From NCBI RefSeq assembly GCF_003852715.1, contig NZ_RIAV01000015.1:1-64000 (forward strand): a DNA stretch of 64,000 bases. The letters are read 5' to 3'. The notes beneath the pieces were generated by a model that was given only the letters and a program-made list of their open reading frames with translations, was not told the DNA's origin and ran no database searches. This document shows positions 19,750 through 28,594 of the stretch, piece after piece. The DNA is from Ectobacillus antri (GTDB lineage Bacteria; Bacillota; Bacilli; Bacillales; Bacillaceae_G). Each line of letters starts with the position of its first letter. Within the stretch, counting starts at the first letter, position 1. The translations under genes and the position numbers were made by a program.

Positions 19750-22026
19750 TTATTCGGTATCAACCATTCGGCCGAAGTAACGTTTATGAATAATGGTAAG
19801 TGTAACGATGGTTCCAAGTGCCATCACACCAATATACGCACCTAAGATAGCAGCGTTTTGCCACATAAATCCAAAATCACCACTCGAAATCACAGCTTTA
19901 AAGCCTGACACAGAATACGTCATTGGTAACCAAGCATTGAATACTTGAAGAGCTTTTGGTACCAATTCAATTGGGAATGTACCTGCACTGGTTGTTAATT
20001 GCAAAATCAACACAATAATCGCCATGAAGCGTCCTGCGTCACTAAAAGCTGTAACAAGAAACTGTACAAGCGCAATGAAGGTTAGACTTGTTAAAATACT
20101 GAATAGAATGAAATATGGTACGCTTTTCACTTCAATATCAAGCCCAACAAACAAGATCAGATCTGCGACAAGCGCTTGAATAATACCTACACCTAGTAAA
20201 ATACCAAACTTGCTAATAAACCAGCTGAAGCCACTTTTTGGCTCGCCTACTGTTTCACGAAGCGGGAACACAATGGAAAGAAGCAACGCACCTACAAACA
20301 AACCTAGTGATAGGAAGTATGGTGTAAAGCCCGTTCCGTAGTTCGGCACTTCTGCTACCTTTTCTGTTTTCACTCTAACAGGATCGGCAAACATATCATA
20401 CGTGTTTTCATTTGTTTTTACTTCCCCTGTTTCTTTTGCCGCATCGCCAAGCTTAGAAGCCAGCTCGTATTGTCCGTCTAAAATCTGTTTAGAACCATCT
20501 GCAAGTAATGGCGCTCCATCTTTTAATCCGCCGAGCTTTTCTGTTAACTGACCAGATCCTGCCGCTAGCTGACCAGATCCTGATACAAGCTTATCTAATC
20601 CATCAGATAATTTTACCGCACCATTTGCAAGTTGCGGTGCTCCATCTTTTAATCCACCCAGTTTTTCAGTCAATTGACTAGATCCTGCTGCTAGTTGACT
20701 AGATCCTGCTGCTAGTTTACCTAATCCATCAGATAACTTTACTGCACCCTCAGCAAGCTGCGGTGCACCTTGGTTTAACACACTCAGTTTCTCAGTCAAC
20801 TGACCAGATCCCGCTGCTAATTGGTTCGCACCTTGACTAATTGCTGTTGTCTTTTGCGCTAGTGTCGCATTGCCTTCAGAAACAGTTTGGGCACCACCAA
20901 TTACTTGCTTATTACCTTCAATTAATTGTTGTACTGCTTTTTGCATTTCTGTTTTATAAGGCTCAGGAAGTTCATTCATTTTTTGATTTAAAGCCTCTAA
21001 GCCGGCGCCGATATTCTTTGCACCTTCTGCTGTTGCAGCCGCACCTTTACTCAATTTCTCAGCACCGGTTTGAAATGCAGGCATTCCAGCTGCTAAATCT
21101 GACGCACCCTTCGTAATTGTCTGGGAACCCGCATATAGTTGAGGTGCACCTTGGCTTACTTCACTCAATTTGCTTGCAAGTGTTTGCGAACCAGTATAAA
21201 GTTCTGCCGCACCGCCTTTTAGCTCATCCAATTTGTTGGTGATAGTTTGCGCACCATCATATAGCTTTGGTACACCATCTTTTACTTCATTTAATTTATC
21301 CGTCAATGTTTGCGAACCAGTATATAACTGTGTCGCACCGCCTTTTAGCTCACCTAATTTGTTCGTAATCGTTTCTGCACCATTATATAACTTTGGTACA
21401 CCATCTTTTACTTCATTTAGTTTATCCGTTAATGTTTGTGAACCATCGCGAAGTTTGTTAGCACCATCAGCTGCTTGTGCTAAGCCATCAGACACCTTTG
21501 TAATATCAGCAAATACCTTTTCTGCATATGTTTTGCTTACTGTATTTGCTACTTCCTGCTTCAGCTTATCAATAGCTGTACCACCGATTTGTGAAGAAAG
21601 AAAGTTTAAGCTTTCGTTTGGAATATATTCAAGCTCCAACTTCTCAGGATTTGTATCTAATAATGTTGTTGCGTTTCGTGAGAAATTTTCTGGAATACGT
21701 ACAGTCATATAGTATTTACGATCGTCCATCCCTTTTTTTGCTTCTGCTTCACTTACAAATTCCCACTTAAAATTATCATTTTCCTTTAATTCCTTTATAA
21801 GGTCATTACCTACCTGTAAATTCTCACCGTCTTTTGCAGCTCCTTCGTCCATATTTACAACGGCTACAGGTAGATCATTTAGTTGCTCATATGGATCCCA
21901 AAAGGCCCATAAGAACATGCCTGCATACAAGACAGGAATAAATAGCACACCTAGTAAAGGAATCAACAACTTTTTGTTTTTAACAATCGCTAAGAACTCT
22001 TTCTTTAGCAGCGTTAATCCTCTCAT
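19750..22026 (-). CDS. yhgE: YhgE/Pip-family membrane protein with repeat-rich outer domain
   Basis: A 758-residue protein of the YhgE/Pip family, related to phage-infection protein and to secretion-linked membrane proteins of type VII systems. It has one N-terminal membrane segment (about residues 18-38), a long extracytoplasmic part and about five or six C-terminal segments (roughly 575-750). The outer part from about 170 to 530 is built of 11- and 22-residue-like repeats, with units such as GSQTLTDKLNEVKDGVPKLY and GSGQLTEKLGGLKDGAPQLA recurring almost unchanged; it is predicted to form coiled helices. It is preceded by yhgD and carries a matching operator in the gap. No type VII gene is near. 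Transport or envelope maintenance is possible, but the function is not established. Confidence 0.88.
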   Translation of the reverse strand: MRGLTLLKKEFLAIVKNKKLLIPLLGVLFIPVLYAGMFLWAFWDPYEQLNDLPVAVVNMDEGAAKDGENLQVGNDLIKELKENDNFKWEFVSEAEAKKGMDDRKYYMTVRIPENFSRNATTLLDTNPEKLELEYIPNESLNFLSSQIGGTAIDKLKQEVANTVSKTYAEKVFADITKVSDGLAQAADGANKLRDGSQTLTDKLNEVKDGVPKLYNGAETITNKLGELKGGATQLYTGSQTLTDKLNEVKDGVPKLYDGAQTITNKLDELKGGAAELYTGSQTLASKLSEVSQGAPQLYAGSQTITKGASDLAAGMPAFQTGAEKLSKGAAATAEGAKNIGAGLEALNQKMNELPEPYKTEMQKAVQQLIEGNKQVIGGAQTVSEGNATLAQKTTAISQGANQLAAGSGQLTEKLSVLNQGAPQLAEGAVKLSDGLGKLAAGSSQLAAGSSQLTEKLGGLKDGAPQLANGAVKLSDGLDKLVSGSGQLAAGSGQLTEKLGGLKDGAPLLADGSKQILDGQYELASKLGDAAKETGEVKTNENTYDMFADPVRVKTEKVAEVPNYGTGFTPYFLSLGLFVGALLLSIVFPLRETVGEPKSGFSWFISKFGILLGVGIIQALVADLILFVGLDIEVKSVPYFILFSILTSLTFIALVQFLVTAFSDAGRFMAIIVLILQLTTSAGTFPIELVPKALQVFNAWLPMTYSVSGFKAVISSGDFGFMWQNAAILGAYIGVMALGTIVTLTIIHKRYFGRMVDTE
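20500..21450. repeat. Intragenic tandem repeats in yhgE
   Basis: Two blocks of near-identical DNA units encode the repeated outer domain. In 21180-21450 a unit of about 132 bases ending in CAATGTTTGCGAACC-like sequence recurs. In 20500-20830 a unit of about 135 bases with TTTTCTGTTAACTGACC-like sequence recurs. High nucleotide identity between units suggests recent duplication or gene conversion. Confidence 0.75.
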
Positions 22027-22053
22027 TATTGTTTCTCCTCCTAATTATACATT

Positions 22054-22076
22054 TGACCGTATTGTTCATTTAGTCA
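22054..22076. promoter_or_regulatory. Putative YhgD operator upstream of yhgE
   Basis: Read on the minus strand, this 23-base site is TGACTAAATGAACA followed by ATACGGTCA. It matches the site upstream of yhgD in length and at most positions. It lies 28-50 bases before the yhgE start, in the gap between the two genes. Confidence 0.65.
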
Positions 22077-22100
22077 TTTTTCTCGTAAGAAGAAGGACCA

Positions 22101-22673
22101 TCATTTTGATAATCCTTTCAATAAATACAGCTCGAACAACTGTGCAATTTCTTCTTTTTCAAGTGGCTGACGTGTTCTTTCCCAGTCAAAAATGAGCGAT
22201 ATATACAAGCGCAGCATAACAAACGCTGTAATTTCAGGATCGCATTGTCTTATCTCGCCCTTAGCAATCGCCTTTTCTAAATAGGTACTGATGTATGAAA
22301 TAATCGCACTATCCAGTTTCCGCATCATTTCTTGTACTTCCGGGGTACCAATTTCTCTTTCCTCTTGTACAAGCTTAATCGTTAACTGATGTTCTTTTCG
22401 AAATTCCAATATACGATATAATGTACGATGAACATTTTCAAAAAATGTCCCTTCAGAGTCTATACATTCGTCTGCTACTGCTTTCATCTCCAAAATTAAA
22501 TGTGAAATGATTTCGCCAAACAACTCTTCTTTGTTTTTAAAGAATGTATAGATGGTTCCTTTTCCGACATTTGCTAAGCGAGCTACATGATCCATTGTCG
22601 TTGCTTTGTAACCGAATGATGCAAAGGATTGTGTGGCCGCTTCTATCACAGCTCGCCTTCGATCTATCGCCAT
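22101..22673 (-). CDS. yhgD: TetR-family regulator YhgD
   Basis: A 190-residue TetR-type repressor. The N-terminal DNA-binding domain is at residues 6-55 (FASFGYKATTMDHVARLANV followed by GKGTIYTFFKNKEELF), and a helical ligand domain follows. The ATG follows GAGGTGAG. It is 74 bases upstream of yhgE in the same direction. Two near-identical palindromes, one in front of each gene, make it likely that YhgD represses itself and yhgE. The ligand is unknown; a membrane-active compound would fit the partner. Gene order and length agree with yhgD-yhgE of B. subtilis. Confidence 0.85.
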   Translation of the reverse strand: MAIDRRRAVIEAATQSFASFGYKATTMDHVARLANVGKGTIYTFFKNKEELFGEIISHLILEMKAVADECIDSEGTFFENVHRTLYRILEFRKEHQLTIKLVQEEREIGTPEVQEMMRKLDSAIISYISTYLEKAIAKGEIRQCDPEITAFVMLRLYISLIFDWERTRQPLEKEEIAQLFELYLLKGLSK

Positions 22674-22688
22674 CTTCTCACCTCAAAA

Positions 22689-22711
22689 TGACCAAATGAA
22701 CATTTTGGTCA
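22689..22711. promoter_or_regulatory. Putative YhgD autoregulatory operator
   Basis: TGACCAAATGAACATTTTGGTCA: a 23-base site with TGACCAAA / TTTGGTCA arms. It lies just upstream of the yhgD ribosome site, so bound repressor would block the promoter or early elongation. Confidence 0.7.
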
Positions 22712-22863
22712 ATTAGTATATATGTATACTATCACAGTCTCCTCCGGATGTGAAGCAAAATTATTTTTAAAAGCTAATATAAACATTTTCACTAGACGAT
22801 ACAATGTACAAAACATATAATTACTTTACACAATACATGTACAATATGAATTAGAGAGGAAAT

Positions 22864-24276
22864 ATGATGAAACAACGAATTATTGTTTGGTTTCGAAAAG
22901 ATTTTCGTTTATATGATAACCCCGCTTTGTATAGTGCTGCCCTAAGAGGTAAAGTTTTACCAGTATATATTTATGACGAGAAATATGAAGGGAGCTGGCG
23001 TACAGGAAGTGCAAGTAAATGGTGGCTTCATTCTGCTTTATATGATATTAAGGAGCGTTTGGCGGAACTTAATATCCCCTTCATTATACAAAAAGGCAAT
23101 TCGCTTACTATCTTACGTAAAATAATTCGTGATACAAATGCCGATGCACTTTATTTAAATGTACGCCATGAACCACATGCCTATCAACAAGATCAAGAAA
23201 TTATGAAGCAACTAAGGCAAGAAGATATTGTATGTCATACCTTTGAATCTCACCTCTTGCTTCCATCTCATACAGTTAAGAAAGCAAATGGAGAGCCTTA
23301 TAAAGTTTTTACACCATACTATAAAGCATTTTTGAATCAGATGGTACCAAAACCATTCCCAATTCCAGAATTAACATCTTTTTCTTATGAAGATACTCTA
23401 CAAATTGAAGATTTGCAATTGTTGCCAAAAGTAAACTGGATCGATGACATTGCAAAAAATTGGGAGCCTACTGAACGTGCAGCTTACGTTAAATTGCGTA
23501 CATTTGCATCACACAAACTCGTTGATTATGAAATGGGACGTGATTTCCCTAGCCATGCACTTCATTCTGCTATTTCACCTTATTTGGCATTCGGGCAACT
23601 TTCACCCCGAGCAGTCTATCATTATATTGCCTCAAAACAAGAAGGACATGCATTTATACGTCAGCTCATTTGGCGAGAATTTGCCTATCATTTGTTACAT
23701 CATTTCCCACATACTGTAACAGAGCCTCTTAACGGAAACTTCCAATATTTCCCTTGGCGTGACGATGAAGATTCTTTCGAAGCTTGGTCAAAAGGACGAA
23801 CGGGATATCCACTTGTTGACGCAGGGATGCGAGAACTCTGGGCCACTGGATTTATGCATAATCGCGTACGCATGGTCGTTTCTTCGTTTCTAGTTAAGCA
23901 TCTTCTAATTCCGTGGCAGAAAGGTGCTGCCTGGTTTTGGGATACACTTGTGGATGCTGACTTAGCCAACAATACAATGGGATGGCAATGGGTTGCCGGT
24001 AGTGGTGCGGATGCTGCACCGTATTTCCGAATTTTCAATCCCGTAACACAGGGTGAGAAATTTGATGATACAGGGGAATACGTGCGCAAGTGGGTGCCTG
24101 AACTTGGCTCTTTACCTAACAAATATATTCATAAGCCTTGGATCGCACCAAAAAACGTTCTAGATGAAGCAAATGTAATCCTCGGTATAACATATCCTTA
24201 CCCTATTGTAGACCATGCTGCTGCTCGTGCCCGTGCGCTGCATGCATATGAAGCGATGAAAAAATCCCTGTCCTAG
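22864..24276 (+). CDS. phr: Deoxyribodipyrimidine photolyase
   Basis: Repairs UV-induced cyclobutane pyrimidine dimers using light. The 470-residue protein has the N-terminal photolyase domain (VWFRKDFRLYDNPAL at 8-22), then a FAD-binding domain with SPYLAFGQLSPRAVYH near 240, WREFAYHLL near 271, RTGYPLVDAGMRELWATGFMHNRVRM (about 312-337), and the FAD and DNA contacts DADLANNTMGWQWVAGSGADAAPYFRIFNP (about 362-391). Class I enzyme. Two adjacent ATG codons occur; the first is given, but the second (22867) is better spaced from AGAGG. It is divergent from yhgD. The last four codons lie inside the terminator of the convergent nuclease gene. Confidence 0.94.
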   Translation: MMKQRIIVWFRKDFRLYDNPALYSAALRGKVLPVYIYDEKYEGSWRTGSASKWWLHSALYDIKERLAELNIPFIIQKGNSLTILRKIIRDTNADALYLNVRHEPHAYQQDQEIMKQLRQEDIVCHTFESHLLLPSHTVKKANGEPYKVFTPYYKAFLNQMVPKPFPIPELTSFSYEDTLQIEDLQLLPKVNWIDDIAKNWEPTERAAYVKLRTFASHKLVDYEMGRDFPSHALHSAISPYLAFGQLSPRAVYHYIASKQEGHAFIRQLIWREFAYHLLHHFPHTVTEPLNGNFQYFPWRDDEDSFEAWSKGRTGYPLVDAGMRELWATGFMHNRVRMVVSSFLVKHLLIPWQKGAAWFWDTLVDADLANNTMGWQWVAGSGADAAPYFRIFNPVTQGEKFDDTGEYVRKWVPELGSLPNKYIHKPWIAPKNVLDEANVILGITYPYPIVDHAAARARALHAYEAMKKSLS

Positions 24277-24287
24277 GACAGGGATTT
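24262..24287 (-). terminator. Intrinsic terminator of the secreted nuclease gene, inside the phr 3' end
   Basis: A 26-base palindrome centred on CCTAGG with arms AAATCCCTGTCC and GGACAGGGATTT. The T-run (TTTTTTC) is on the minus strand, so it ends the minus-strand nuclease transcript. The phr stop codon is within the stem. Confidence 0.75.
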
Positions 24288-24290
24288 ACT

Positions 24291-26663
24291 TCAGGATGCC
24301 TTGCGTACCTTTTTCAAATCTATTTGTGCTACAACTGGATCATGATCGCTAACCTTACCGTGCTCATACATAAACTCGGCATTGATATGAACAGGCTGTA
24401 CCTTTGTATATAACGCCGCATTGTTCGTTACTAAAATATGATCTAATACTTGAGCATTACCATCATGAATATACGTATAGCGAGTTTCAAGCGGTAATGT
24501 TTCCATCATGTTTGTCATAATATCGCCTTTTAGTGTTTGCAGTGGCTTGGAAAATTGAAAATCGTTCATATCTCCTACCGCTATTACAACTGCATTTTTC
24601 TTTGTGTCTACAATATTTTTCATAAAACAATTTACTTCTGTAGCCAACTCTACACGCTTTGACTCACTGCCAAGTACAATCGGTTGAATTTTTCCAAATG
24701 GCGTTGCATCGCCAATTTTAGAGTTTAAATGATTGGAAATCACTACAAAGTTTTGTCCTTTAAATTGAAATTCAGCAGCTAGAGGCTTTCTTGTATCATT
24801 AAATAACGGATTGTCAGTCCCAATTCTCATAGGGTTTTGCGGCAATAAATTTTTATGATCAGCAGACTGAACAAATTGAACGCGTGTTGGATTATACAAG
24901 AAACCTACACGGATATTTGCACCTGGTGCCCCTCCGTCTTGATTATTCTCAGGCGCAACATCAACATATTTATATCCTGGACCTTTATTGGCGCGAATTG
25001 CATCAATCAGACGCTTTGCGCTTAAAGAAGCATCCGTTGTACCGTCATTTACTGTTCCGTTATTATCCTGCATTTCCTGTACAGCAATTATGTCAGGCAT
25101 ATTCAAATTGTGAATAATTGCTGCCGCTAAGCCTTGTACCTTTTCATCAGAGGTTTGTTCCGGATTCGCAGAGAAATTTTCAATATTAAATGTTGCTACT
25201 GTTACTTTATCAATAGCAGGCTTAATCGCTGAGCGTTCACGTTGCAAACCGCCGTCCTGCAATTCAGGCAACTGTCCTATAGGAATGATACGATAATTAC
25301 CGTAATCATAACCCACTACTCCTGTAATATTTCCTTTAAAAAAGTCTCCAGCCTTTGCAACAAATGTTCTTCCTGCTTTAATCGATAGACGTTCTGGATT
25401 GTAATCACCCGCTGCAAGTATTGGTGTTCCACCGCGTGTGCGAAGCTCAGAAGTACCATTATCCACAGTCACAAAAACATCACCATATTTTTGCGGACCA
25501 GCTACTACCGCTTTGCGTACTTCCACTAGCATACCTTCTAGACTTTCATAAAAATCAATGGCATCTTCGCTAGGATCAAAAACAGAAAACGAATCATTGT
25601 CTATTATTTCACTAGGAATATGCAAACCATCCTTACCTAGAACAATCGAGCTTGGCAAAACTACATTGGACTCTTTAACTGTTAAACGGCTTGCCTTAAT
25701 CTGTGTACCCGCTAGGTCGGTTTTCATTTTATCTGAATAACCCGCACCGACATATTCATCCACTTCTCCGTCAACTGCAACAAGGTCTCCTGGTTTCACA
25801 CCAGACTGACGCTTGAATATGTAAATAGCTTCAGAAGTTGCCATATCTTCATCAGGTTTTATATCTTGCATATAAAAACCGTTATTATCTACTACTGTTA
25901 CAACACCTTCGACATCAAATACATTTTTTCCTTCATATGGTGATATATGACTTGTACCTTGGATATCATGTATACGCACAGGCTTTTCGTTTTTAACTAA
26001 GAATGCGGCTGTCGTTATATTAGAGCTTGCCAAACCTTCTTTTACCGCCATAGCCTTTACAACAACATCCTTGCTAATTGTAAAAGGTGCTGTGTACACC
26101 AGGCTCTGCATCGTTGGTGTCATGCCATCAAGTGTATAATAAATAGTGGCTCCTTCCGTAGATGTAGAAAGCGTAACCGTTGCACCTTTATCTACTGTAC
26201 CGCCGTTTGGACTGATTTGAACATCTTGTACTTTTTCTTGTTGTCCGCCCTCAAATTGATACGCCGTAACCGACTTTAAACCGGGACTACTGAAATATAA
26301 TTCAAGCGTGCCTGTTAAGCGAACCTTTTTCCCCACATGCTCAGGATGATCTTTTACATTTACCGCTTTGCGTACTTCACCTGGTGGCAACTGAACAGGC
26401 ATAATTTTTGCAGGGTCTGTTTCCCCCGGTTCGTCTGCAATTGCAATATTTGTATCAGCAAATTTTGACGAGTCATTTGTATATTTAGAAGGGCCTGTAG
26501 TATATCCGATGATATACCCTTCCACCACTGCATTGACTTTGCCCGTGTTTTTAAATGCCTCAATTGCTTCTTTAACCGTCAAAACTGTTTCCGCTTTAAT
26601 ACTTGGAACCATAAGCGGAAAAACTAAAAGCACTGCGAACAAGACTAAGAAAAACTTTTTCAA
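24291..26663 (-). CDS. Secreted multi-domain endonuclease/exonuclease/phosphatase-family nuclease
   Basis: A 790-residue exported protein. I place the start at TTG 26663, seven bases after GAGGAGG. The frame extends 18 codons further, but the upstream ATG has no ribosome site. The new N-terminus LKKFFLVLFAVLLVFPLM ending in IKA is a clean signal peptide. In order: a DUF6359-like domain (about 30-150: TVKEAIEAFKNTGKVNAVVEG), a chitobiase/CHB_HEX-type domain (about 160-230: GATIYYTLDGMTPT), an OB-like region with VEGVVTVVDNNGFYMQD (about 255-470), and a C-terminal nuclease domain (about 490-785) with FNIENFS, QEMQD, NHLNS, GDMND and SDHDP. It probably degrades extracellular DNA. No anchor motif is visible. 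Related to ExeM/NucH and YhcR-like enzymes. Monocistronic. Confidence 0.87.
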   Translation of the reverse strand: MKKFFLVLFAVLLVFPLMVPSIKAETVLTVKEAIEAFKNTGKVNAVVEGYIIGYTTGPSKYTNDSSKFADTNIAIADEPGETDPAKIMPVQLPPGEVRKAVNVKDHPEHVGKKVRLTGTLELYFSSPGLKSVTAYQFEGGQQEKVQDVQISPNGGTVDKGATVTLSTSTEGATIYYTLDGMTPTMQSLVYTAPFTISKDVVVKAMAVKEGLASSNITTAAFLVKNEKPVRIHDIQGTSHISPYEGKNVFDVEGVVTVVDNNGFYMQDIKPDEDMATSEAIYIFKRQSGVKPGDLVAVDGEVDEYVGAGYSDKMKTDLAGTQIKASRLTVKESNVVLPSSIVLGKDGLHIPSEIIDNDSFSVFDPSEDAIDFYESLEGMLVEVRKAVVAGPQKYGDVFVTVDNGTSELRTRGGTPILAAGDYNPERLSIKAGRTFVAKAGDFFKGNITGVVGYDYGNYRIIPIGQLPELQDGGLQRERSAIKPAIDKVTVATFNIENFSANPEQTSDEKVQGLAAAIIHNLNMPDIIAVQEMQDNNGTVNDGTTDASLSAKRLIDAIRANKGPGYKYVDVAPENNQDGGAPGANIRVGFLYNPTRVQFVQSADHKNLLPQNPMRIGTDNPLFNDTRKPLAAEFQFKGQNFVVISNHLNSKIGDATPFGKIQPIVLGSESKRVELATEVNCFMKNIVDTKKNAVVIAVGDMNDFQFSKPLQTLKGDIMTNMMETLPLETRYTYIHDGNAQVLDHILVTNNAALYTKVQPVHINAEFMYEHGKVSDHDPVVAQIDLKKVRKAS

Positions 26664-27002
26664 ACCCGTTTCCTCCTCAAATTTACGTTTGCCGTTTTTT
26701 TCCGGCCTTTCTATCATACCATCCTTTTCTTATTGACAAAGTTATTTATTGCAAATTTACAAAATTTTAAAAAAACAAATTTTATAGATTGAGAGAGCTT
26801 GGTTTTAATCACCGTAATAAAACGTTGTATTTCCATATAATATTTATCACAAAAGCATTATTATGCAGAGAAAAAACCGCCTATAACGATCTCCTCCTAC
26901 CTTTTGTATGTGATATTATATGTTACTCTCTTAGAATTGGTGGCAAGCATTGTCGCCCAATCTACATATGAATACAGGCAACAAACGAAGCAATGAAATA
27001 TA
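26664..27002. other. Non-coding region upstream of the secreted nuclease
   Basis: AT-rich spacer. Short open frames occur on the plus strand, but none has a ribosome site or recognisable content. It should contain the promoter of the nuclease gene. I see no further structure before the repeat that begins at 27003. Confidence 0.5.
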
Positions 27003-27166
27003 AAAGAGGCTGGGACAAAAGGTTTTCAGCCAAAGAAAAATCCGAACTATTAGTCGGAATTCTCTACACAGAATTCGATTTAGTTCGGATTTTTCGTTTA
27101 TGAGTGTTCGTTATTCTCTATTCTTTGGGCTTTAGAGCTGCAGGATGCAGTTGTTCCGGCATCTTT
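27003..27166. repeat. Long palindromic repeat, family 3, copy A
   Basis: Ends AAAGAGGCTGGGACA and TGTTCCGGCATCTTT form outer imperfect inverted repeats. Inside, arms AAAAATCCGAACT and AGTTCGGATTTTT (13 bases, perfect) enclose a second hairpin with GAATTC arms. The central 60 bases are nearly identical to copy B at 39776-39933. It abuts the hemY stop codon and may serve as its terminator. Confidence 0.8.
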
Positions 27167-28572
27167 TATATGACTTTTATTATCTGATGATTCAGTACAT
27201 GATTTATAACATGTGCTGCAGCTTGTTCACCTTGATCAATACAATCAGGTAATCCTGCACCGCCATAAGAGCTACCGGCTAAATATACACCTGGGAGTTC
27301 TTTGCTCATAAATTCGTTAATCTTCTGTAAACGTTGCTTATGTCCGACTGTGTATTGCGGCATTGCTTCCTGCCAACGACTTACAACAGCAAATTCGGGT
27401 TTCTGATCAATATCCATTGTTTTCTCTAAATCTTGTAGCACAATGTCGGTTAACTCTTTGTCCGGTTTTGTCACAATATCTTCATCGCCCGGCTTCCCGA
27501 CATAACAGCGCAGTAATACTTTCCCTTCTGGTGTTGTATGTGGCCACTTTTTATGGGTCCATGTACAAGCGGTAATGGAAAAGTCACTATTACGTGATAC
27601 GACAAACCCAGTTCCGTTGATATCACGTTTAATTGCTGCAGTGGGGAATGCAAGCGCTACGTTGGCAACGGTAGTCGACGGAATCGCTTTAAATTGACGA
27701 AACTCATTATATTGTGGAAGCAAATTTGGTAGCATTTTATGAGACGCAGCAACAATAATCGCACTTGCTTCTATCTCCTTGCCGTTACTTAATAGCACAC
27801 GGTACTGTTCCCCATTCTTCGTAATACGTTCTACACGCGTCCCTTTTAATACTGTCCCTGGCTGTAAACGAGATTCAAGTGCTTCAACTAAAGTACCTAG
27901 ACCACCTGTTAATGTTTGAAAAATTCCTTTGGTACCTGATGGTTTTTTGGGTGCAATTGTTTTCATACCAAGGACAATACTTCGATATTTTTGCTCAACT
28001 TGGTAAAATTGTGGAAACGTAGACATAAGACTCATTTTATCAATATCTCCGGCATAAATGCCGGACAAAAGGGGTTCAATTAAGTTTTCAACAACTTCAT
28101 TGCCAAGACGGCGGCGAAAAAAAGCACCTAGCGATTGATCTTCTGTCTGTTTGGAACGAGGCAATATAAAATCAAAACCAGCTCTTAGTTTTCCAACAGG
28201 AGAAAATAAACCAGAAACAAGAAAAGGTGTAATTTGCGTAGGTATTCCCATCATAGAGCCTTCCGGAATACCGTGCAACTTGTTGTTAACAAGCACGTAG
28301 GATTTGCCTGCTGTATTGTTAACCAGCTGCTCGCCAAGCCCCAATTCTTGTGCCAAACGTCCTGCGCTCACTTTTCTCTCTAAAAAGGAGTCCGGACCTC
28401 TCTCAATTGTGAACCCATCACGATGTACGGTTTGAATTTTGCCACCAAGATGTCCTGCAGCTTCAATCAATACCGTATCTATTGCCAATCCTTTTGCTTT
28501 AATTTCCTGCTGCAATCGATATATCGCCGTCAAACCCGTTATGCCACCGCCAATAATTACAACCTTTTCCAT
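27166..28572 (-). CDS. hemY: Coproporphyrinogen III / protoporphyrinogen oxidase HemY
   Basis: A FAD enzyme of haem synthesis. In Gram-positive bacteria it oxidises coproporphyrinogen III to coproporphyrin III with oxygen. The 468-residue protein has the dinucleotide-binding [13 protein letters not shown] near residue 4, the RGPDSFLE block near 57, and the C-terminal FAD segment GVYLAGSSYGGAGLPDCIDQG near 435. I chose ATG 28572, eight bases after AGGAGG. The frame upstream would overlap hemH and lacks a site. It is the last gene of the hemE-hemH-hemY operon, as in B. subtilis. Confidence 0.94.
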   Translation of the reverse strand: MEKVVIIGGGITGLTAIYRLQQEIKAKGLAIDTVLIEAAGHLGGKIQTVHRDGFTIERGPDSFLERKVSAGRLAQELGLGEQLVNNTAGKSYVLVNNKLHGIPEGSMMGIPTQITPFLVSGLFSPVGKLRAGFDFILPRSKQTEDQSLGAFFRRRLGNEVVENLIEPLLSGIYAGDIDKMSLMSTFPQFYQVEQKYRSIVLGMKTIAPKKPSGTKGIFQTLTGGLGTLVEALESRLQPGTVLKGTRVERITKNGEQYRVLLSNGKEIEASAIIVAASHKMLPNLLPQYNEFRQFKAIPSTTVANVALAFPTAAIKRDINGTGFVVSRNSDFSITACTWTHKKWPHTTPEGKVLLRCYVGKPGDEDIVTKPDKELTDIVLQDLEKTMDIDQKPEFAVVSRWQEAMPQYTVGHKQRLQKINEFMSKELPGVYLAGSSYGGAGLPDCIDQGEQAAAHVINHVLNHQIIKVI

Positions 28573-28594
28573 ATGCAACGCCTCCTGCCCTGTA

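Noticed and set aside
20500-21450. Regular repeats suggesting a CRISPR array
   Set aside because: They are long, in frame within yhgE, and lack short repeats with unique spacers.
26789-26971. A 60-codon plus-strand frame upstream of the secreted nuclease
   Set aside because: No ribosome site, and composition like random AT-rich sequence.
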